DNA from: Oceanicella actignis
GTDB taxonomy: Bacteria > Pseudomonadota > Alphaproteobacteria > Rhodobacterales > Rhodobacteraceae
Length of the DNA: 64,000 nt
Direction of reading: 5' to 3'
Assembly (NCBI RefSeq): GCF_008124525.1
Contig: NZ_VNHJ01000004.1
Location: 1 to 64,000 of the forward strand
Shown here: positions 1-10,939 of the stretch, in pieces
How positions within the stretch are numbered: the stretch's first letter is position 1
Layout: every line of letters starts with the position of its first letter
The notes under the pieces: generated by a model
What the model was told of the DNA's origin: nothing
Database searches by the model: none
Seen by the model: the letters and a program-made list of their open reading frames with translations, nothing else
Translations under genes and position numbers: made by a program

Positions 1-327
1 GTGCTGACGGACAATGGTCGCGAGTTCTGCGGCACCGAGAACCACCCCTACGAGCTCTACCTCGACCTGAACGACATCGAGCACCGCCGAACGAAGGTCC
101 GCAGCCCCAAGACGAACGGCTTCGTCGAGCGCTTCAACCGCACTGTGCTGGACGAGTTCTTCCGGGTGAAGATGCGCGAGACCTTTTACGAGACCGTGGA
201 AGCGCTGCAGGCCGACCTCGACGCCTGGCTGGTGCACTACAATACCGAGCGCCCGCATCTGGGCTACCGAAACCAGGGCAGACGCCCCATCGAAACCGTC
301 ATGTCATTCGTCAGTCAAGAAGGTTAA
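1..327 (+). CDS. IS481-like transposase, C-terminal part (cut by window edge)
   Basis: This is the C-terminal half of a DDE integrase-fold transposase. The second catalytic Asp is visible at residue 4 (LTDNG) and the catalytic Glu at about residue 43 (GFVERFN), followed by the usual RPHxGY segment. The frame is open at base 1, so the N-terminal helix-turn-helix and first Asp must lie left of the window; the GTG at base 1 need not be the start. The stop is at 325-327. The bases just after it (324-336, ending in ACA) look like the terminal inverted repeat of an IS481-type element, which usually ends TGT...ACA. An IS3-like assignment is possible but less likely, given the tail motif. Confidence 0.8.
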   Translation: MLTDNGREFCGTENHPYELYLDLNDIEHRRTKVRSPKTNGFVERFNRTVLDEFFRVKMRETFYETVEALQADLDAWLVHYNTERPHLGYRNQGRRPIETVMSFVSQEG

Positions 328-875
328 GAGAACACATAAGCGATGCGCTTCGCAATCTCGTCGTTCAGCTCGGCGATCTGTCGCTCGACCAGCGCCAGGC
401 GGGCTTTGGTCTGGCGTTTGAGAACCGCGCTGGTCTGCATCTGGCCGCAGTTGCGCAGCCGGGTGCGCTCCTTGGTCAGGGCCGTCCGCGCGACCTGCAA
501 GTCACGCAGATCATGTGTCTTTTCCGAAACCGGCACATCGGGGACCAGCGCGAGCGCATCCCCCATCCGCGCCAGAAGGCGGGCGTCCACCGCATCGGTC
601 TTGACCCGCGTCCCGCAAGCCTGCGCGAAGCGCCGGGCTTGCAGAGGGTTGACCTTCACAAGCGGGAGCTTGCTGGAAAACGCCTTCTCGAAGGCGCGGT
701 GATAGGGGCCGGTCGCCTCGAACACCACCCGCGCCACCGCCAGCGGCGACAGCCATTTGCGTAGAGCGCGAAAGCCGCTCGCCGAATTCTCGAACCGCTT
801 CGCCGTCTGCGTCTCCAGATGAAAAACGTCGAGGTGGGATTTGGAAATGTCGATCCCGATGCCATGCTCCGTCAT
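324..875 (-). pseudogene. IS110-family transposase, 3'-truncated
   Basis: The N-terminal RuvC-like DEDD domain of an IS110-family recombinase. Numbered from the ATG at 875, the acidic residues are Asp9 (GIGIDIS), Glu53 (FEATGPYH), Asp94 and Asp97 (KTDAVDAR), followed by the coiled region. It has 183 residues, whereas intact family members have about 300-400. The C-terminal domain carrying the catalytic serine is absent. Homology seems to stop near 337, where the IS481-like end begins; the last few residues and the stop codon are read from that element. The start at 875 was chosen because the family begins just before GIDISK. The most economical reading is that the IS481-like element inserted into the IS110 gene and the missing 3' part lies left of base 1. 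Confidence 0.85.
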
Positions 876-1407
876 CTTCGCCCGTCCTGTTATTGTCATG
901 CGTGGCTCAAACACGCGTATCCGTTCAGGCCCGTGGTGAAGACGGCGGTCGATCCTACTCAGAAACGCTCCTGAAGACCCAGGCCTCCTCGATCCAACCG
1001 CCGCCACTGCCCGCCATAAATGGCGTGGCGGGCAGTGGGTCCCTTCTAACCACGGAACCTCCCGAATTCATAAGACAAGGCCGCCGCGCCTGCCCGAAGC
1101 GCCCCCGTGGCGCGCCCTGCGCGCGCGATGCGGCGCGAAGCCGACTGCGCCGCGCCCGACGCCGAACCCCGCCGCCTCGCATGGCGCGCGCGCCGGCCCT
1201 GTTGCAGGCGCTCGGGCGCCATCGCGCCCGACGGTGGGGCCGCCGCCCACGCGCCGTCAAGCGCGTCCGGCGCGCAGCCGCCAAGCCGGACCCCGACGCC
1301 TCCGAGGGCGCGCGACGCGGGCCCGGGGCGGCCCCTGGCCCCGACGCCCCCTCGGGCTCGTCCGGCTTCGGGCCGCCCCGCCGCAGGACCTGCGGGCGAT
1401 CGCGCCG
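876..1407. other. Non-coding region upstream of the IS110 remnant
   Basis: No convincing gene lies in these 532 bases; the open frames here are GC-rich shadows. The half nearest the transposase (876 to about 1045) corresponds to the left-end non-coding segment where IS110 elements encode their bridge RNA, and it contains the strong hairpin at 1004-1038. From about 1070 to 1407 the sequence is extremely GC-rich with no recognisable signal, and it forms the 3' flank of pyrG. No T-tract terminator for pyrG was seen. Confidence 0.5.
1004..1038. repeat. Perfect 13-bp inverted repeat (hairpin) by the IS110 remnant
   Basis: The arms at 1004-1016 and 1026-1038 are perfectly complementary over 13 bases, with a 9-base loop (TAAATGGCG). 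The stem has no T-run on either side, so it does not look like a standard terminator. It lies about 130 bases upstream of the IS110 start codon, inside what should be the element's left end. It may be part of a bridge RNA or mark an old element boundary; which one is inference. Confidence 0.7.
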
Positions 1408-3051
1408 TCAGACCAGGCGCGACTGTTCGACCGCCGCCTTGACGAAGCTGCGGAACAGCGGGTGCGGATCGAAGGGCTTGGACTTGAGCTCGGGGTGGAA
1501 CTGCACGCCGATGAACCACGGGTGGTCCGGGATCTCCATGATCTCGGGCAGCTTGCCGTCGGGCGAAAGCCCCGAGAAGCGGACCCCGTGCTTCTCGAGC
1601 TTCTCGCGGAAGGCGATGTCCACCTCGTAGCGATGGCGGTGGCGTTCGCTGATGCGGGTGGTTCCGTAGATCTGGGCGGCGCGGCTGTCCTCGGCCAGGA
1701 CGGCCTCGTAGGCGCCAAGGCGCATGGTGCCGCCCTTGTCGTCGGTCTCCGAGCGCGTGACCTTGCGGTCGCCCTCGAGCCACTCCTTCATGTGGTAGAT
1801 GACCGGGGTGAAGCGGCGCGCGCCCGCCTCGTGGTCGAACTCCTCGGACCCCGCGTCGCGCACGCCGGCCAGATTGCGCGCCGCCTCGATCACCGCCATC
1901 TGCATGCCCAGGCAGATTCCCAGATAGGGGATCTTGCGCTCGCGCGCGAAACGGGCGGCGTTGATCTTGCCCTCGGTGCCGCGCTCGCCGAAGCCGCCGG
2001 GCACGAGAATGCCGTGGAACCCCTCGAGATGCGGCGAGGGATCGCCCCTCTCGAAGATCTCGGCGTCGATCCACTCGACGCGCACGCGCACGCGGTTGGC
2101 GATGCCGCCATGGGTCAGCGCCTCGTTGATCGACTTGTAGGCGTCCTCGAGCTGGGTGTATTTGCCGACGATGGCGATGCGCACCTCGCCGTCGGGGTTG
2201 TTGACGCGCTCGGCCACCTCCTGCCACTTGCGCAGATCGGGCCGCGGCGCGGGCGAGATGCGGAAGGCGTCCAGCACCGCCTGGTCCAGCCCCTCGGCGT
2301 GATAGGCCAGCGGCGCCTCGTAGATCGACTTCAGGTCCAGCGCCGCGATCACCCGCTCGGGGCGCACGTTGCAGAACAGCGCCAGCTTGGCGCGCTCCTT
2401 GGCCGGGATCGGGTGCTCGGCGCGGCACACAAGGATGTCGGGGGCGATGCCGATGGCGCGCAGCTCCTTGACCGAGTGCTGCGTCGGCTTGGTCTTGAGC
2501 TCGCCCGCCGCCGCGATCCAGGGCAGCAGCGTCAGATGGATGAAGATGCACTCGCCCGCCGGGCGGTCCTGGGCGAACTGGCGGATGGCCTCGAAGAAGG
2601 GCAGCCCCTCGATGTCGCCCACCGTGCCGCCGATCTCGCACAGCTGGAAATCGACCTCGTCATCGCCGATGGCCAGGAAGTCCTTGATTTCGTTGGTGAC
2701 GTGGGGAATGACCTGGATGGTCTTGCCCAGATAGTCGCCGCGCCGCTCCTTCTCGAGCACGTTCGAGTAGATGCGCCCGGACGAGACGCTGTCGGTGCGG
2801 CGCGCCGCCACGCCGGTGAAGCGCTCGTAATGGCCAAGATCCAGATCCGTCTCGGCGCCGTCGTCGGTGACGAAGACCTCGCCATGTTCGAAGGGGCTCA
2901 TCGTGCCCGGATCGACGTTCAGATAGGGGTCCAGCTTGCGCAGCCGCACCGAGTATCCGCGCGCCTGAAGCAGCGCGCCCAGGGCGGCCGAGGTCAGGCC
3001 CTTCCCCAGGCTCGATACGACCCCGCCGGTGATGAAGATGTAGCGCGCCAT
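1408..3051 (-). CDS. pyrG: CTP synthase
   Basis: Makes CTP from UTP, ATP and glutamine, the last step of de novo pyrimidine nucleotide synthesis in the cytoplasm. The 547-residue product has the family's normal length. The N-terminal synthase domain starts [18 protein letters not shown], with its P-loop at residues 9-20. The C-terminal class I glutamine amidotransferase domain shows the nucleophile motif GICLGMQ near residue 380 and the His-Glu pair in GVQFHPEL (519 and 521). The start ATG matches the universal N-terminus. The gene stands between IS debris downstream and tRNA-Val upstream and is probably monocistronic. Confidence 0.98.
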   Translation of the reverse strand: MARYIFITGGVVSSLGKGLTSAALGALLQARGYSVRLRKLDPYLNVDPGTMSPFEHGEVFVTDDGAETDLDLGHYERFTGVAARRTDSVSSGRIYSNVLEKERRGDYLGKTIQVIPHVTNEIKDFLAIGDDEVDFQLCEIGGTVGDIEGLPFFEAIRQFAQDRPAGECIFIHLTLLPWIAAAGELKTKPTQHSVKELRAIGIAPDILVCRAEHPIPAKERAKLALFCNVRPERVIAALDLKSIYEAPLAYHAEGLDQAVLDAFRISPAPRPDLRKWQEVAERVNNPDGEVRIAIVGKYTQLEDAYKSINEALTHGGIANRVRVRVEWIDAEIFERGDPSPHLEGFHGILVPGGFGERGTEGKINAARFARERKIPYLGICLGMQMAVIEAARNLAGVRDAGSEEFDHEAGARRFTPVIYHMKEWLEGDRKVTRSETDDKGGTMRLGAYEAVLAEDSRAAQIYGTTRISERHRHRYEVDIAFREKLEKHGVRFSGLSPDGKLPEIMEIPDHPWFIGVQFHPELKSKPFDPHPLFRSFVKAAVEQSRLV

Positions 3052-3229
3052 GCGTGTCGTCCCGTTGCTTGCCGTCCCGCGCGCGGGGCGGAACGAGCGC
3101 CGCCCTGCGCCCCGCGGGGGGCCATGAATCGCCGCGACGCGCTCGGGGCCGCGGGGCCGTCCGGCGCGTCGTCACGGGAGTCAGCAGATACGGGATTTCG
3201 TCGGCCGCCACAAGGCGCGCGACGAGATA

Positions 3230-3305
3230 TGGTGGGCGGTGAGAGGTTCGAACTCCCGACATCCTCGGTGTAAACGAGGCGCTCTGCCAGCTGAGCTAAC
3301 CGCCC
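3230..3305 (-). tRNA. tRNA-Val (anticodon TAC)
   Basis: Read on the minus strand, the 76-base sequence folds into a complete cloverleaf: a GGGCGGT acceptor arm, a D-arm with AGCTCAG, anticodon stem CCTCG/CGAGG with loop TTTACAC (anticodon TAC), and a T-arm with GTTCGAAC. The discriminator A and the 3' CCA are encoded. It decodes GUA and other GUN valine codons. Confidence 0.97.
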
Positions 3306-3378
3306 GGCCATCCGTGCTTAGGCCAGGCGGCGCGCAGGGTCAATCCAGCCGCCCGCCCGCCGCGGCGAGGCCCCCGGG

Positions 3379-4227
3379 TCAACGCGCCGCGCGCGCCCGC
3401 CCGCGCCCCAATCCCGCCAGCGCGCCGATGCCCGCCGTCAGCAACAGCCCCGCGGCGGGCAGCGGCACGCCCGCCGGCGGCGAGGCCGCGCGCGGGGCGC
3501 CGACGATCAGATCGTCGAGGCCGAAGGGATCGGTCGTATCGCCCGTCGTGCCCAGGCCCGCCAAGGGCCGCACCTCGAAGACGACGCTCGAGAACGTCTC
3601 GGCCGCGCTCTGCGCCGCGATGCCGAAGAACAGAAGGTCGCCCTCGGGCGCGGGGTCGGTCGGGCTCACCGCGAATTCGTCGCCGTTCGAGAGGATGAGG
3701 TTGACCTGCGCGCCCCAGAGATGGTCGCTCATCCCCATGCCGTAAAAGCCGAAGGCCGAAACCGGCGCGCCGAAATCGACGATCAGCGCCGGCGGATCTT
3801 CGGGTCGCTCTTCGCCGATGGGAACGACCTCGAGGTTCCTGGCCTGGCTGACGATCAGGTAACGATCGCCCGAGGCGGGGAAGGCGCCTTCGGCGGCGGT
3901 GTTCGTGACAAGCGCGGTCGATCGCGCCAGCGTTCCCGCATCGCCCGGCGTCAGGGTCGCGGTCGTCGGGTCGGGCGATCCGGCGAAGACGGCGGGGCGG
4001 AGCTCGGCCGGCAGCACGTCGCCCTCGGTCCAGGATTCGAAATCCTCGATCCCCGCATCGTCGAGGCGCGCCAGGAAGGCCGCGCGCGCGGCGCTCGCCC
4101 CGCCCGCGACCATGGCGCCGCCCGCCCCGGGGTCGGCGCCGAAAAAGACCTCATAGGCTTGCGCCGGCGCGGCGCCGAGCGCGGCGCCAAGCGCGGCGGC
4201 GGCGCAGATGGCGAAACTTCTGGTCAT
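3379..4227 (-). CDS. Secreted protein with VPLPA-CTERM sorting tail
   Basis: A 282-residue exported protein of unknown function. The start ATG at 4227 gives a clean signal peptide (MTRSFAICAAAALG, cleavage after APAQA). The middle resembles PEP-CTERM-associated beta-rich extracellular domains, with a segment of the type found in proteins that bind or coat surfaces (DFGAPVSAFGFYGMG). The C-terminus has VPLPAAG, a hydrophobic helix and an Arg-rich end, the arrangement known as the VPLPA-CTERM sorting signal and thought to be processed by an exosortase-type enzyme. No exosortase gene is in this window. A longer upstream ATG at 4287 would spoil the signal peptide. Confidence 0.85.
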   Translation of the reverse strand: MTRSFAICAAAALGAALGAAPAQAYEVFFGADPGAGGAMVAGGASAARAAFLARLDDAGIEDFESWTEGDVLPAELRPAVFAGSPDPTTATLTPGDAGTLARSTALVTNTAAEGAFPASGDRYLIVSQARNLEVVPIGEERPEDPPALIVDFGAPVSAFGFYGMGMSDHLWGAQVNLILSNGDEFAVSPTDPAPEGDLLFFGIAAQSAAETFSSVVFEVRPLAGLGTTGDTTDPFGLDDLIVGAPRAASPPAGVPLPAAGLLLTAGIGALAGLGRGRARAAR

Positions 4228-4358
4228 GAAATCGCTCTCCCTCAGATCGGTCCGGCCTCGGATCGGGGCGGCCCGGGCCGGTTCCATGATTCACGCCCGC
4301 GGATGAACTGCGCCTGACGGCAAGATGCGCGTTTGCGGCAATCGAGGGCGCGGACGCG

Positions 4359-4388
4359 AAAAAGCCCCGCCGGGCAAACCGGCGGGGC
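4359..4388 (-). terminator. Rho-independent terminator of lon
   Basis: On the minus strand a perfect 10-bp GC stem (arms 4379-4388 and 4364-4373, loop 4374-4378) is followed by five T residues (4363-4359). It lies 33 bases after the lon stop codon. Confidence 0.92.
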
Positions 4389-4421
4389 CAGGGCGCGTCG
4401 CGCCGTTTCGGGACGGGGCCC

Positions 4422-6833
<2,412 letters not shown>

Positions 6834-6906
6834 GGCGTTTCCTTCTTGCAGAGCGCGCGGCCCCGTTCGACGGCGACCGGCGCGCTCCCATGGATGCGTT
6901 GCCGTG

Positions 6907-6937
6907 ATATGTGGTGGCTGCGGCGCGGCGTTTCAAG
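6907..6937 (-). promoter_or_regulatory. Putative RpoH (sigma-32) promoter of lon
   Basis: On the minus strand CTTGAAA (6937-6931) is separated by 16 bases from CCACATAT (6914-6907). The E. coli sigma-32 consensus is CTTGAAA-N11-16-CCCCATNT, so only one defined position differs. The -10 box ends about 73 bases before the lon start codon. Heat-shock control of lon is well established, which fits. Confidence 0.65.
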
Positions 6938-7117
6938 GCGCGGACGCGCCGCGCGGCTGCGCGCCGCCGCCAGATCCGGCGTTCGGGCCGCGCGACGCCC
7001 CAAGATGTTGCGCCGCGCCGCCGGCGCTCGGGCTTTCCCGAACCCGCCGGGCCCCGCGCCCCGGATTCCTCGCCCGGCTCGGGGCCTCGGCGCCGGCATT
7101 CCCCGATCCGCCCGAGC

Positions 7118-8389
7118 TCAGGCGCCGGCGCCGGCCTTCTCGGTCGCCTTGTCGGCGTAGATCAGCAGCGGCTTGGCGCGCCCCTCGACCACGTCGGCGT
7201 TGACCACCACCTCTTCGATGCCCTCCGAGCCCGGCAGCTCGAACATGGTGTCGAGCAGCACGTTCTCGAGGATCGAGCGCAGGCCGCGCGCGCCGGTCTT
7301 GCGCTCGATCGCCTTGCGGGCGACGGCGCGCAGCGCGTCCTCGGTGAAGCTGAGCTTCACGTTCTCCATCTCGAACAGGCGCTGATACTGCTTGACCAGC
7401 GCGTTCTTGGGCTGGGTGAGGATGGTGACCAGCGCGTCCTCGTCAAGGTCGCGCAGCGTGGCGATCACGGGCAGGCGGCCGACGAATTCGGGGATGAGGC
7501 CGAACTTGAGCAGATCCTCGGGCTCGAGATCCTGCAGGATGTCGCCCACGCCGCGGTCGTCGTCCGCGCGCACCTCGGCGCCGAAGCCGATGGCCGAACC
7601 CTTGCCGCGCTGGGCGATGATCTTGTCCAGCCCGGCGAAGGCGCCGCCGCAGATGAAGAGGATGTTGGTCGTGTCCACCTGCAGGAACTCCTGCTGGGGA
7701 TGCTTGCGCCCGCCCTGGGGCGGCACCGAGGCGACCGTTCCCTCCATGATCTTGAGCAGCGCCTGCTGCACGCCCTCGCCCGACACGTCGCGGGTGATCG
7801 AGGGGTTGTCCGACTTGCGGCTGATCTTGTCGACCTCGTCGATGTAGACGATGCCGCGCTGGGCGCGCTCGACGTTGTAGTCGGCGGCCTGGAGCAGCTT
7901 GAGGATGATGTTCTCGACATCCTCGCCGACATAGCCCGCCTCGGTTAGCGTCGTGGCGTCGGCCATGGTGAAGGGCACGTCGAGGATGCGCGCCAGCGTC
8001 TGCGCCAGCAGCGTCTTGCCGCAGCCCGTCGGACCGATCAGCAGGATGTTCGACTTGGACAGCTCGACGTCGCCCTTGGTCTGGGCGTGGTGCAGCCGCT
8101 TGTAGTGGTTGTGGACGGCCACCGAGAGCACCTTCTTGGCGGTCTCCTGGCCGATCACGTAGTCGTCGAGGACCTTGCAGATCTCCTGCGGGGTGGGCAC
8201 GCCGTCCGAGGACTTCACCAGCGAGGATTTCGCCTCCTCGCGGATGATGTCCATGCACAGCTCGACGCACTCGTCGCAGATGAAGACCGTGGGCCCCGCG
8301 ATGAGCTTGCGAACCTCGTGCTGGCTCTTCCCGCAGAAGGAGCAGTAGAGGGTGTTCTTGGAGTCCTGGCCGGTTGTCTTCGTCATCAA
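7118..8389 (-). CDS. clpX: ClpXP protease ATPase subunit ClpX
   Basis: The hexameric AAA+ unfoldase that recognises substrates (for example ssrA-tagged proteins and, in alphaproteobacteria, cell-cycle regulators) and feeds them to ClpP. The 423-residue product has normal length. It shows the N-terminal C4 zinc-binding domain (Cys16, Cys19, Cys38, Cys41), Walker A GPTGCGKT near 122, Walker B YIDEVDKI near 185, and the ClpX-type C-terminal subdomain. It lies downstream of clpP in the same direction with a 174-base gap, so it may have its own promoter as well as read-through. The double Met at the start leaves the first residue uncertain by one codon. Confidence 0.98.
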   Translation of the reverse strand: MMTKTTGQDSKNTLYCSFCGKSQHEVRKLIAGPTVFICDECVELCMDIIREEAKSSLVKSSDGVPTPQEICKVLDDYVIGQETAKKVLSVAVHNHYKRLHHAQTKGDVELSKSNILLIGPTGCGKTLLAQTLARILDVPFTMADATTLTEAGYVGEDVENIILKLLQAADYNVERAQRGIVYIDEVDKISRKSDNPSITRDVSGEGVQQALLKIMEGTVASVPPQGGRKHPQQEFLQVDTTNILFICGGAFAGLDKIIAQRGKGSAIGFGAEVRADDDRGVGDILQDLEPEDLLKFGLIPEFVGRLPVIATLRDLDEDALVTILTQPKNALVKQYQRLFEMENVKLSFTEDALRAVARKAIERKTGARGLRSILENVLLDTMFELPGSEGIEEVVVNADVVEGRAKPLLIYADKATEKAGAGA

Positions 8390-8563
8390 CTTCTCCCGCC
8401 CCGCGGGGCGCTGGGTGTCTTCGACGTCTCTCTATCCACGAACAAGGTGAACAGTTGGTGAGCGCGTCGTCCGGTTCGAATCCGTCCTGCCCTCCATTGG
8501 TGCATGATGCGCCGCCGGGTGCAAGGCGAATGCGCCGCGCCGCGGACGGCGCGGCGGCTGCGG

Positions 8564-9247
8564 TCAGGCGTCCTTGGGCGCCTCGCGGCTGGTCACGATC
8601 TCGTCGATCAGACCCCAGTCGCGCGCCTGCTCGGGGGTCATGAAGTTGTCGCGCTCGAGCGCGTCCTCGACCGCCTTGTATTCCTGGCCGCAGTGCTTGA
8701 CGTAGATCTTGTTCAGCCGCTCCTTCAGATCAAGGGTGTAGCGGGCGTGAATCGCGATGTCCGTCGCCTGCCCCTGGAAGCCGCCCGAGGGCTGATGCAC
8801 CATGATCGAGCTGTTGGGCAGCGCGAAGCGCATCCCCTTGTCGCCCGCCGCCAGCAGCAGCGAGCCCATCGACGCCGCCTGCCCCACGCACAGCGTCGAG
8901 ATCTTGGGGCGGATGTACTGCATGGTGTCGTAGATCGACAGCCCGGCCGTGACGACGCCGCCGGGGCTGTTGATGTACATGGCGATTTCCTTCTTCGGGT
9001 TCTCGGCCTCGAGGAACAGCAGCTGCGCGACGATCAGCGTCGCCATGCCGTCATGGACCGGGCCCGAGACGAAGATGATGCGCTCCTTGAGCAGGCGCGA
9101 GAAGATGTCGTAGGCGCGTTCGCCGCGCGCGGTCTGTTCGACCACCATCGGGACGAGGGTGTTCATGTAGTGCTCGACGGGGTCTTTCATGTTCTCTTTG
9201 GCCTCTTTCAGCGGGCCGGACGGCGGATCCGGCCGGCGTTTCGTCAT
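8564..9247 (-). CDS. clpP: ATP-dependent Clp protease proteolytic subunit
   Basis: The tetradecameric serine protease barrel that partners ClpX. The catalytic triad is Ser126 (GQAASMGS), His151 (MVHQPSGG) and Asp200 (LERDNFM) when numbered from 9247. Two starts are plausible. The ATG at 9247 has a strong GGAGG/GGAG ribosome site. An internal ATG at 9190 ([16 protein letters not shown]) matches where most Rhodobacterales ClpP proteins begin but has only a weak AGAG signal. The longer form is given because of its ribosome site; the extra 19 residues are basic and Pro-rich and may be removed in processing. The gene sits between tig and clpX in the classic tig-clpP-clpX order. Confidence 0.96.
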   Translation of the reverse strand: MTKRRPDPPSGPLKEAKENMKDPVEHYMNTLVPMVVEQTARGERAYDIFSRLLKERIIFVSGPVHDGMATLIVAQLLFLEAENPKKEIAMYINSPGGVVTAGLSIYDTMQYIRPKISTLCVGQAASMGSLLLAAGDKGMRFALPNSSIMVHQPSGGFQGQATDIAIHARYTLDLKERLNKIYVKHCGQEYKAVEDALERDNFMTPEQARDWGLIDEIVTSREAPKDA

Positions 9248-9260
9248 CGCTCCGCCTCCG

Positions 9261-9289
9261 GTGTAGTCCGTGGCGCGAAGGGCTTCAAG
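9261..9289 (-). promoter_or_regulatory. Possible heat-shock-type promoter of clpP
   Basis: On the minus strand CTTGAAG (9289-9283), a 16-base spacer and CTACAC (9266-9261) lie just before clpP. The -35 element and spacing match the lon promoter above, but the -10 element is poor. It is a candidate that would uncouple clpP from tig. Confidence 0.35.
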
Positions 9290-9302
9290 GGGCGCGACGC
9301 GA

Positions 9303-9330
9303 ACGGCCCGCGGCGGAGGCCGCGGGCCGT
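9303..9330 (-). terminator. Strong hairpin between tig and clpP (no T-tract)
   Basis: A perfect 12-bp stem (9303-9314 and 9319-9330) closes a 4-base loop, 54 bases after the tig stop. It lacks a run of T residues, so it may be a weak terminator, a processing site or an RNA-stabilising 3' end between tig and clpP. Confidence 0.6.
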
Positions 9331-9384
9331 GGTCGTCGCCGTCGTCGTCGGGGCCGGGCGCGCGCCGGGGCGCGCGGGGCCGCG

Positions 9385-10716
9385 TCAGTCCTGCTCGAGC
9401 GCCTCGAGGGCCTTCTGCAGCTCGTCCTTGGTGACGGTCTTGTCCTCGATCTGCGTCAGCTCGAGCACGTAATCCACCACCTTGTCCTCGAAGAGGGGCG
9501 CGCGGATCTGCTGCAGCGCCTGCGGGTTCTGGCGCACGAAGTCGAAGAAGGCCTTCTCCTGCCCCGGATACTGGCGCGCCTGGTTGAAGATCGCCTGGTT
9601 GAGCTCCTGCTCGGTCACCTCGATCTCGTTGCGCCGGCCCAGCTCGGCCAGAAGCAGCCCCAGCCGCACGCGGCGCTCGGCCAGCTTGCGGTGCTCGTCG
9701 GTCACCTCGATCTCGGGGTGGTCGTGGCCCTGCACCTCGGGGTGCTCCTCGTGCCACAGCTGGTGGGCGATCTGCTGCGCCTCCTGCTCGACCAGGGTCG
9801 GGGGCAGGTCGAACTTCACCATCTCGTCCAGCGCGTCCAGCAGCTTGCGCTTGAGCAGCGCGCGCGCGGCGCCCTTGAACTCTTCGCCCAGGCGCTCGCG
9901 CAGCTGGGACTTGAGGGTCTCGAGATCCTCGACGCCGAACTTCTTGGCCAGCTCGTCGTCGATGGCGGCGGCCTGGGGCGCGCGCACCTCCTTGACCTTG
10001 ACCTCGAACACCGCGTCCTTGCCGGCAAGGTTCTCGGCGCCGTAATTCTCGGGGAAGGCGACCTTCACCTCGATCTCATCGCCCGCCTTGGCGCCGACGA
10101 TCTGCTCCTCGAAGCCGGGGATGAACGCGCCCGAGCCCAGCACCAGCGGGTAGTCCTCGGCCGCGCCGCCCTCGAAGGGCTCGCCGTCCAGCTTGCCGAC
10201 GAAGTCGATCACCACCTGGTCGCCGTTCTGGGCCGCCTCGCCCTCTTCGCGCGGGGCGAAGTCCTTGACGTTCTCGGCCAGGTTGGCCAGCGCCTCGTCG
10301 ACCGCCGAATCCTCGACCTCGACCACGAGGCGCTCGAGCTTGATGACCGAGAAGTCGGTCTCGGGGATCTCGGGCAGCACCTCATAGGTCAGCGACAGGT
10401 TCAGATCGTCGCCCTCGTCGAAGTTCTCGTTGGTGATGCGGATGTCGGGCTGGATGGCCGGGCGGTCGCCGGTCTTCTCGAAATGCGCGCGCACGGCGGC
10501 GTCCACCGCCTCCTGGACGACCTCTCCCATCAGGGACTTGCCGAACATCTTCTTGAGCAGCGGCAGCGGCGTCTTGCCCTTGCGGAAGCCCTTGAGCTGG
10601 ACGGTCTCGCGCGCCGCCTCGAGCTTCTCGTTCATCTTCGCCGCCAGGTCCGCGGCGGGCACGGTCATCGCGTGCTCGCGCTTGAGACCATTCGACTGCG
10701 TTTCGGTGTCCTGCAT
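9385..10716 (-). CDS. tig: Trigger factor
   Basis: A ribosome-associated chaperone and peptidyl-prolyl isomerase that meets nascent chains at the exit tunnel. The 443-residue product has the ribosome-binding domain with the signature [17 protein letters not shown] (about 42-58), an FKBP-type isomerase domain around 155-245 ([16 protein letters not shown]), and a long helical C-terminal domain. The start at 10716 was chosen because GAGGACGA precedes it at good spacing; an alternative ATG at 10728 would add four residues. It is the first gene of the tig-clpP-clpX cluster and follows tRNA-Leu by 42 bases. Confidence 0.97.
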   Translation of the reverse strand: MQDTETQSNGLKREHAMTVPAADLAAKMNEKLEAARETVQLKGFRKGKTPLPLLKKMFGKSLMGEVVQEAVDAAVRAHFEKTGDRPAIQPDIRITNENFDEGDDLNLSLTYEVLPEIPETDFSVIKLERLVVEVEDSAVDEALANLAENVKDFAPREEGEAAQNGDQVVIDFVGKLDGEPFEGGAAEDYPLVLGSGAFIPGFEEQIVGAKAGDEIEVKVAFPENYGAENLAGKDAVFEVKVKEVRAPQAAAIDDELAKKFGVEDLETLKSQLRERLGEEFKGAARALLKRKLLDALDEMVKFDLPPTLVEQEAQQIAHQLWHEEHPEVQGHDHPEIEVTDEHRKLAERRVRLGLLLAELGRRNEIEVTEQELNQAIFNQARQYPGQEKAFFDFVRQNPQALQQIRAPLFEDKVVDYVLELTQIEDKTVTKDELQKALEALEQD

Positions 10717-10758
10717 TCTCGTCCTCATTCCTCGTCGTTTCGCGGCCTGCGGCGCGCA

Positions 10759-10843
10759 TGGTGCGGGCGGAGGGACTCGAACCCCCACGCCTTGCGGCGC
10801 TTGGACCTAAACCAAGTGCGTCTGCCAGTTCCGCCACGCCCGC
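10759..10843 (-). tRNA. tRNA-Leu (anticodon TAG)
   Basis: The 85-base minus-strand sequence has the long variable arm expected for leucine (GCGCCGCAAGGCGT region), an acceptor arm beginning GCGGGCG, anticodon stem CTTGG/CCAAG with loop TTTAGGT (anticodon TAG), a T-arm with GTTCGAGTC and an encoded CCA end. It decodes CUA and related CUN codons. Confidence 0.97.
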
Positions 10844-10939
10844 AGCCCTTCCGTCCGCCGGACCGAACCGCCGCCGGTCCCATCGCGGCCGGAGTCCGGC
10901 GCTTCCTAACAGGCTTGCCCGTCGCGCGCGAGTCGAAAA

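Noticed and set aside
1-1040. A genomic island or prophage starting at the left edge
   Set aside because: Only IS fragments are visible; no integrase, phage or cargo gene follows, and pyrG and tRNA-Val appear intact.
1046-2641. A 531-codon minus-strand frame overlapping pyrG
   Set aside because: It is the same strand as pyrG in another frame; its residues are the Arg/Gly/Ala mix typical of a frame-shift shadow.
8390-8470. GTTC repeats upstream of clpX as an SOS box
   Set aside because: The spacing is GTTC-N5-GTTC rather than the N7 needed by alphaproteobacterial LexA.
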